From Fen-1254 sp963769605 (GTDB taxonomy: Bacteria > Bacteroidota > Ignavibacteria > UBA10030): a stretch of 64,000 bases of DNA. The notes beneath the pieces were generated by a model. It worked only from the letters and a program-made list of their open reading frames with translations, did not search any database and had not been told where the DNA came from. The position numbers were made by a program, and so were the translations under genes. Below, piece by piece: positions 56,202-61,156 of the stretch. Position 1 is the stretch's first letter, and every line of letters starts with the position of its first letter. The stretch lies in contig CAVYML010000004.1 of the NCBI GenBank assembly GCA_963769605.1, positions 124,001 through 188,000 of the forward strand, read 5' to 3'.

Positions 56202-56222
56202 ATGTAGTGTTTGATACTACAT
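56202..56222 (+). promoter_or_regulatory. Candidate operator of the BrnTA-like module
   Basis: ATGTAGT (56202-56208) and ACTACAT (56216-56222) form an inverted repeat with a 7-base loop, 22 bases upstream of brnT. Autoregulation by a ribbon-helix-helix antitoxin is usual for such modules. Confidence 0.45.
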
Positions 56223-56244
56223 ATTCATTTTTGTATATTTAATT

Positions 56245-56523
56245 ATGCTTATAGAGTTTGATTGGGATCAGTGGAACATCCAAAAAAATGAATCGAAACA
56301 TGGAGTTTCCAAGCTGGAATCTGAAAGTCTATTTTTCGATGAAGATTTCGTCTTATATCCAGACGCTCAGCATTCTACTCCCAAAGAATCAAGGTATATT
56401 GCCTATGCGAAAGCCTATACACATCGCGTCTTGATGTGCGCATTCACGATTCGATCAAAAAAAATTAGAATTATTAGTGTTCGACCGGCGTCGAAGAAAG
56501 AGCGAGCTCTCTATGAAAAATAA
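56245..56523 (+). CDS. brnT: BrnT-type RNase toxin
   Basis: 92 residues with the BrnT pattern: FDWDQWNIQKNESKHGVS, ESLFFDEDFVLYPD, RYIAYAKAYTHRVLMCAFTI, and IRIISVRPASKKERALYEK. BrnT is a RelE-fold ribonuclease, encoded upstream of its antitoxin as seen here. It overlaps the antitoxin gene by eleven bases. Confidence 0.88.
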   Translation: MLIEFDWDQWNIQKNESKHGVSKLESESLFFDEDFVLYPDAQHSTPKESRYIAYAKAYTHRVLMCAFTIRSKKIRIISVRPASKKERALYEK

Positions 56524-56788
56524 TAGTGAAATTCTTGTTTATGATAGACATGAGACAACATCCTATATTGATCTGAAAAAAAGGATGAAATTAGCGGATA
56601 TAGGCATCGAATTGCCTCCTGAAACACCGACGAGAGTATTGAGTTTGCGAGTGTCTACGACACTTCTCAATAAAATCAAGGCGTACGCAGGGCAGCATGA
56701 TGTTCCATATTCTTCTGTTATAAAAATACTGCTTGCCGAAGGCATAGAATCAAAGCTTCAAAGCGCCGCACAAAGCAGAAAAAGATGA
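56513..56788 (+). CDS. brnA: BrnA/CopG-like antitoxin
   Basis: About 91 residues from ATG 56513. The C-terminal ribbon-helix-helix region reads TRVLSLRVSTTLLNKIKAYA followed by VPYSSVIKILLAEGIESKL. This is the DNA-binding antitoxin expected after BrnT. The N-terminal half is divergent from typical BrnA, so the gene name rests on context. Confidence 0.78.
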   Translation: MKNNSEILVYDRHETTSYIDLKKRMKLADIGIELPPETPTRVLSLRVSTTLLNKIKAYAGQHDVPYSSVIKILLAEGIESKLQSAAQSRKR

Positions 56789-57108
56789 GGGGAGAGGGGG
56801 GGGAAATTGCGAATTGCGAATTTCGAATTGAGGAAAATGGTGAAGTGATTGTTCAAGTTGCGACGTGTAATGCCCAATGCATGATGTTCAAGGTATAAAA
56901 ATTTTCGTTATATTTATAGCGATGAAACAATACATCCGGGAATAAATGATATGATGGAGCGGCACGATATTCGATGGAAGAATGTACGATAGAGGCGCAT
57001 GTGCCTTCCGCCCAGAAGATGGCGGACAGGTCGGCGAAGAATATTGGAGTGGGGGAAAGAGAAAAGAACTCAAATATATCTTAATTTTGTTGTAAATTTT
57101 CATAAAAG
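56789..57108. other. Gap with heptamer remnants
   Basis: AATTGCGAATTGCGAATTTCGAATTG at 56804-56830 is a short heptamer run. The remainder includes CTTCCGCCCAGAAGATGGCGG and AT-rich sequence upstream of the next nucleotidyltransferase. I saw no gene. Confidence 0.4.
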
Positions 57109-57420
57109 ATGAAAATGAATAAAATTATTAAAAGTAAATTAAAAGAATTAACTCAATTATGTAAGGATTACCAAGTTAGAACCTTACACATTTTTGGATC
57201 TGTGACGACAGATGAATTTAGCTCATCGAGTGATATTGATTTACTTATTAAATTTGAGAACATAAATGTTGAACAATATACTAATAATTATTTCGAACTT
57301 CATTATCGTTTACAAGCTCTATTTGGACGAGAGATTGATTTATTAACAGAAAATTCTTTGTCCAACCCTTATTTTATTGAAAAGATTGAACAAACCAAAA
57401 AGCTTATTTATGCAGCTTGA
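57109..57420 (+). CDS. MNT-type nucleotidyltransferase
   Basis: 103 residues with LHIFGSVTTDEFSSSSDIDL (GS and DxD) and the third acid in REIDLLTENSL. It is paired with a HepT-like gene overlapping by eleven bases. In such modules it normally AMPylates the HepT RNase; here the partner is damaged. Confidence 0.82.
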   Translation: MKMNKIIKSKLKELTQLCKDYQVRTLHIFGSVTTDEFSSSSDIDLLIKFENINVEQYTNNYFELHYRLQALFGREIDLLTENSLSNPYFIEKIEQTKKLIYAA

Positions 57421-57757
57421 GATTAAAAAACATCTTTTTGATATAAAAACTTCTATTGATTCGATAAATGAGTATTTGGGTGCCGATCGAAATTTCAATG
57501 ATTACCAGGGTAATAAACTTTTAAGACGAGCTATAGAAAGAGAATTAGAAATTATAGGTGAAGCTGCTGGTAAAATCTTGAAAATAGACCCAACTATTAA
57601 TATCGAAAATGCAAGAAATTGTGGATTGCGAATTGTCAATTGCGGCTACAATTTACAGTTCACCATTTACCATTTACTATTTACTGGTTTAAAACATGAA
57701 AATTGCAATTATTGGTACCGGATATGTCGGATTGGTTACGGGAACTTGTTTCGCTGA
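57410..57757 (+). pseudogene. HepT-like RNase toxin, C-terminus replaced by heptamer repeats
   Basis: The first 67 residues look like HepT: EIKKHLFDIKTSIDSINEYL, KLLRRAIERELEIIGEAAGK, DPTINIENARN. Then the frame enters heptamer sequence (GCGGATT-, CAGTTCA- and CCATTTA-type units, 57612-57685), losing the catalytic RxxxxH part. It runs on out of context into the start of ugd. The toxin is therefore inactive, while its nucleotidyltransferase partner is intact. Confidence 0.72.
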
Positions 57758-59015
57758 GACAGGTAATTCCGTTATATGTGTCGATATCGATCAGGAAAAA
57801 TTGAAAAAATTGAGAAATGCGGAAGTTCCCATCTATGAACCGGGACTGGATCTGCTTTTTCAGAGGAATATTAATAATAAACGATTGAGATTTATCGATG
57901 ATCTTGAGTTTGCGGTTACAGAATCGAAAATTATTTTCCTCTGCCTTCCGACACCGGAGGGCGAAGACGGGTCTGCGGATCTTCGTTATGTGCTCGGCGT
58001 TTCGGAACAAATTGGAAAGATTCTTGGAACGAAGGGACTTGATGAGTATAAAATTGTGGTCAATAAAAGCACCGTCCCGGTGGGGACTTCCACAAAGATA
58101 CTGAAAGCTTTGCGTTCCAATGGGGCCGGGAATTTCGATATTGTTTCAAATCCGGAATTCCTGAGGGAAGGTTATGCAATTGATGATTTTATGAAACCCG
58201 ATCGTATCGTTATAGGTTCTGAAAGTCAAAAGGCCTTGGAAACGATGCGAATATTATATGAACCTTTTGTTCGTCAGGGAAACCCTATTTTCGAAATGGA
58301 TATAGCAAGCGCAGAAGTGACAAAGTACGCCTCCAATTCTTATTTAGCAATGCGCATAACTTTTATGAACGAATTGGCCAATTATTGCGACAAAGTCGGC
58401 GCAGATGTGGAAATAATACGCAAGGGAATGGGCGCAGACAGCCGGATTGGAAAACGTTTTCTTTTTCCGGGCATAGGATACGGGGGTTCGTGTTTCCCCA
58501 AAGATGTGAAGGCTTTAATACAATCCGCCGCATCAACGGATTCGCCGTTAACGATATTGACTAAAGTCGATGAGGTGAATAATAAGCAAAAACTCGTACT
58601 GACAAATAAAATATTGAAATATTTCGGGGATAAATTAGAGGGAAAGAAATTTGCAGTCTGGGGATTGGCGTTTAAACCGAATACCGACGATATGCGGGAA
58701 GCGTCGTCGATTCCGATTATCAATAAGCTACTCGAACATGGCGCCAGTATTTCGGCTTATGACCCTGTAGCAATGGAGGCCGGCAGGAAGATTTTTAAAG
58801 ATAAAATCAATTTTTCGGATGATAATTATTCCGCTCTTGAAAATGCCGATGCACTTGTTGTTATAACGGAATGGAATGAATTCCGCAATGTGGATTTGCA
58901 AAAAATCCGGTCCCTCTTGCGCAAACCGCTTATCTTTGACGGCAGGAATATCTACGACCCCAAGGCGATGAAAGAAGCAGGATTTACATATTTTGGGATT
59001 GGAAGGAAGGGGTAA
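57696..59015 (+). CDS. ugd: UDP-glucose 6-dehydrogenase
   Basis: 439 residues. NAD-binding MKIAIIGTGYVGLVTGTCFA, then PIYEPGLDLLF, NKSTVPVGTS, NPEFLREGYAIDDFMKPDR, the catalytic cysteine region FPGIGYGGSCFPKDVKAL, and WGLAFKPNTDDMREASS. It converts UDP-glucose to UDP-glucuronate for the surface glycan. The ATG follows a heptamer array, and no strong ribosome site is seen. The gene is isolated among toxin-antitoxin modules. Confidence 0.93.
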   Translation: MKIAIIGTGYVGLVTGTCFAETGNSVICVDIDQEKLKKLRNAEVPIYEPGLDLLFQRNINNKRLRFIDDLEFAVTESKIIFLCLPTPEGEDGSADLRYVLGVSEQIGKILGTKGLDEYKIVVNKSTVPVGTSTKILKALRSNGAGNFDIVSNPEFLREGYAIDDFMKPDRIVIGSESQKALETMRILYEPFVRQGNPIFEMDIASAEVTKYASNSYLAMRITFMNELANYCDKVGADVEIIRKGMGADSRIGKRFLFPGIGYGGSCFPKDVKALIQSAASTDSPLTILTKVDEVNNKQKLVLTNKILKYFGDKLEGKKFAVWGLAFKPNTDDMREASSIPIINKLLEHGASISAYDPVAMEAGRKIFKDKINFSDDNYSALENADALVVITEWNEFRNVDLQKIRSLLRKPLIFDGRNIYDPKAMKEAGFTYFGIGRKG

Positions 59016-59024
59016 ATTGTCAAT

Positions 59025-59095
59025 CGCAGCCGGAGGCCCATAAATGTTTTCACGCGCAAGCGTGAAACAATATGGAGAACAGGGAATGGAGAAAG
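59025..59095 (+). repeat. Dispersed repeat B copy
   Basis: GCAGCCGGAGGCCCATAAAT, TTCACGCGCAAGCGTGAA (7-bp stem, GCAA loop), then CAATATGGAGAACAGGGAA. The right end merges into the first unit of the 57-bp tandem array, suggesting that the array grew out of the repeat B end plus heptamers. Confidence 0.85.
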
Positions 59096-59361
59096 AATTG
59101 CTGATTGACAATTGCGGATTGCGAATTGAAGAAGAACAGGGAATGGAGAAAGAATTGCTGATTGACAATTGCGGATTGCGAATTGAAGAAGAACAGGGAA
59201 TGGAGAAAGAATTGCTGATTGACAATTGCGGATTGCGAATTGAAGAAGAACAGGGAATGGAGAAAGAATTGTGGATTGACAATTGCGGATTGCGAATTGA
59301 AGAAGAACAGGGAATGGAGAAAGAATTGCTGATTGACAATTGCGGATTGCGAATTGAAGAA
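59077..59361 (+). repeat. 57-bp tandem array, five copies
   Basis: Copies start at 59077, 59134, 59191, 59248 and 59305, with a degenerate sixth start at 59362 (GAAAAGGGAAC). Each unit begins GAACAGGGAATGGAGAAAG and ends in GCGGATTGCGAATTGAAGAA. Because 57 is a multiple of three, open frames with a 19-residue repeat arise on both strands. I judge them non-coding. One copy differs by GTGGATT for GCTGATT. Confidence 0.93.
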
Positions 59362-59400
59362 GAAAAGGGAACAAACGCGGATTGGCCAAATTCTTGATTA

Positions 59401-59457
59401 TTGTAGCCGCGATGGTTCGTCGCGGAAGTTTTTGATGTGAGTGCACCGACACCGTCT
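59401..59457 (+). repeat. Dispersed hairpin repeat A, short copy
   Basis: TTGTAGCCGCGATGGTTCGTCGCGGAAG followed at 59445 by CACCGACACCGTC. The remainder of the gap to 59637 holds no recognised feature. Confidence 0.75.
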
Positions 59458-59637
59458 CTATAGCTTCAAAAAATTTCCTCCAATCGATCTGAATAATGAC
59501 AAAATAGCGCAAAAACGGCTATTTCTACGGCTGTCAATTGTTCGTTATTGTGAACGCGTCGATCTTTTGTCTAATTATCGCTATATTCATTGAAATAAAT
59601 TAATCCATTTATAAAAAAACGATATTATGATGAGATC

Positions 59638-60045
59638 ATGATGGAGTCGAACGATATTCGATGGAAACAACGGTTTCAGAATTTTGAAAAAACACTTGGT
59701 TATCTTGATCATGCTCTCAATATTGAAAAACCCGATGTAACTCAGCGGGCGGGTATAGTACAGTTCTTTGAATTGTCATATAAGCTTGCCTGGAAGGTGT
59801 TGAAAGATTACTTGGAAGGACAGGGATTTATGGATTTTGTCTCTCCGCGTGCCGTTATAAAAAAATCTTTTGAAATCGGACTCATCAGCAATGGTCATCA
59901 ATGGCTCCAACTCCTGGATGACCGTAATTTGACTTCGCATACATATGATGAAACAAAAGCATTGGAAATAGATCGTCTCATCCGACAATATTATCACCCT
60001 CTCTTTCGAGCGCTTGCTGCAACATTCAAGGCGAAATATTCATGA
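59638..60045 (+). CDS. HI0074-type nucleotidyltransferase substrate-binding protein
   Basis: 135 residues, all helical: RWKQRFQNFEKTLGYLDHAL, RAGIVQFFELSYKLAWKVLK, SPRAVIKKSFEIGLI, LLDDRNLTSHTYDE, the last carrying the RxxxxH-like motif. HI0074 proteins pair with HI0073 nucleotidyltransferases, as here with a four-base overlap. Intact. Confidence 0.87.
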   Translation: MMESNDIRWKQRFQNFEKTLGYLDHALNIEKPDVTQRAGIVQFFELSYKLAWKVLKDYLEGQGFMDFVSPRAVIKKSFEIGLISNGHQWLQLLDDRNLTSHTYDETKALEIDRLIRQYYHPLFRALAATFKAKYS

Positions 60046-60353
60046 GCAGTCAATTTGGTCTATCAGAAGAGGATATTCGCATTATTCGTTTAGTGCTGTC
60101 TAAGCATCAAGAAGTAGAAGAGGCGCACATTTTGGGAAGCCGCGCAAAAGGGAATTTTAAGCAGGGCAGCGATGTTGATATTTCATTGAAAGGCAATAAT
60201 CTTTCCGTTCATATTGCGGCTGCCATTCAGGAAGAGTTAAACGAGGAAACACAGATGCCTTATCAGTTTGACGTTCTTTATTATGACAGCATTGAGAACG
60301 ACGATTTACGAAAACATATAGATCGGGTAGGAATTGTTTTTTATAAAAAGTGA
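60042..60353 (+). CDS. HI0073-type nucleotidyltransferase
   Basis: 103 residues: AHILGSRAKGNFKQGSDVDI (GS motif and DxD) and the third acid in FDVLYYDSI. It is the partner of the HI0074-type gene. This pair is a member of the same broad module class as MntA-HepT. Confidence 0.87.
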   Translation: MSSQFGLSEEDIRIIRLVLSKHQEVEEAHILGSRAKGNFKQGSDVDISLKGNNLSVHIAAAIQEELNEETQMPYQFDVLYYDSIENDDLRKHIDRVGIVFYKK

Positions 60354-60359
60354 AAAATT

Positions 60360-60560
60360 AATATGAATCGCGGATTGAAGGGAGAATAAATTGCGGATTG
60401 TCAATTGCGGATTGCAGCCGGAGGCCCATAAATGTTTTCACGCGCAAGCGTGAATCAATATGGAGAACAAGGAACGGAGAAAGAAATTGAGAATTGAAAA
60501 GAAGAAGGGGAAAATCGCGGATTGCGGATTTTCAATTGACAATTGGCAATTAGAAATTCG
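60360..60560. repeat. Heptamers plus repeat B copy
   Basis: ATTGCGG units at 60389-60412, then repeat B (60414-60485) with TTCACGCGCAAGCGTGAA, then mixed heptamers to 60555 before the four-helix-bundle gene. Confidence 0.8.
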
Positions 60561-60586
60561 CGATGCTTTTTTCAGGAAGTAGGAGT

Positions 60587-60934
60587 ATGGATAGTCACGA
60601 ATTGGAACAACGAACCAAGAACTTTTCAGTTAACGTCATACGATTTGTTGCCGCATTTCCAAAGAATAAAAAGGCAGATGTCCTGGGCTATCAGCTCTTA
60701 AAGTCGGCAACTTCTATCAGGACAAATTATAAAGAAGCTGTGCGAACAGAATCAAAAGCCGAATTTTTTCTTAAAATTGGGTTGGTCGAGAAAGAAGCAA
60801 ATGAAACAGGGCATTGGCTGGAATTGGTAAAAAAGACATTTGTAAAGAACGACGAAGTTGTAGAATCACTCTCCAAAGAATGCCGTGAACTGCTCGCACT
60901 TATTTCTGCATCGGAAAAGGGGAAGGGGAGGTAG
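60587..60934 (+). CDS. Four-helix-bundle (23S IVS-type) protein
   Basis: 115 residues from ATG 60587, preceded by GGAAGTAGGAGT. SHELEQRTKNFSVNVIRF, GYQLLKSATSIRTNYKEA and FFLKIGLVEKEANETGHWL match the copy at 54279 closely over the whole length. This is a paralogue of unknown role. An open frame extends upstream to 60563. Confidence 0.83.
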   Translation: MDSHELEQRTKNFSVNVIRFVAAFPKNKKADVLGYQLLKSATSIRTNYKEAVRTESKAEFFLKIGLVEKEANETGHWLELVKKTFVKNDEVVESLSKECRELLALISASEKGKGR

Positions 60935-60953
60935 GAATTGCCAATTGCGAATT

Positions 60954-61098
60954 CTGTAGCCGCAACAGCTTGTCCCGAGAATATTGTTAAATATTATCGG
61001 GAGGTCGTCGCGGAAGTTTCCGACCCGCCTGAATGACTACCAACCCGCTGCGCATTTTGGCGGGCGTCAGCAGTCGGGCAGGCCGGTGTCGGCTACAG
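60954..61098 (+). repeat. Dispersed hairpin repeat A, full-length copy
   Basis: Order of blocks: CTGTAGCCGCAACAGCTTG, TCCCGAGAATATTG-TTAA-ATATTATCGGGA (a stem), GGTCGTCGCGG, CCGACCCGCCTGAATGAC, then CAGTCGGGCAGGCCGGTGTCGGCTACAG. The last part pairs with the CCGACCCGCCTG region, and the ends GTAGCCG and CGGCTAC are complementary. It includes a 25-base block (CAACCCGCTGCGCATTTTGG) absent from other copies. Confidence 0.85.
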
Positions 61099-61156
61099 AG
61101 GGTCCTCACAAAAAGCATCCGACGTCATCGCCGTCGGTTGTAGAGGGATTTTTGCT

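Noticed and set aside
59044..59397. An open frame with five 19-residue repeats (plus strand) and long open frames opposite it
   Set aside because: They arise because a 57-bp non-coding tandem unit is a multiple of three and lacks stops; the same unit is open in several frames and consists of repeat B plus heptamers.
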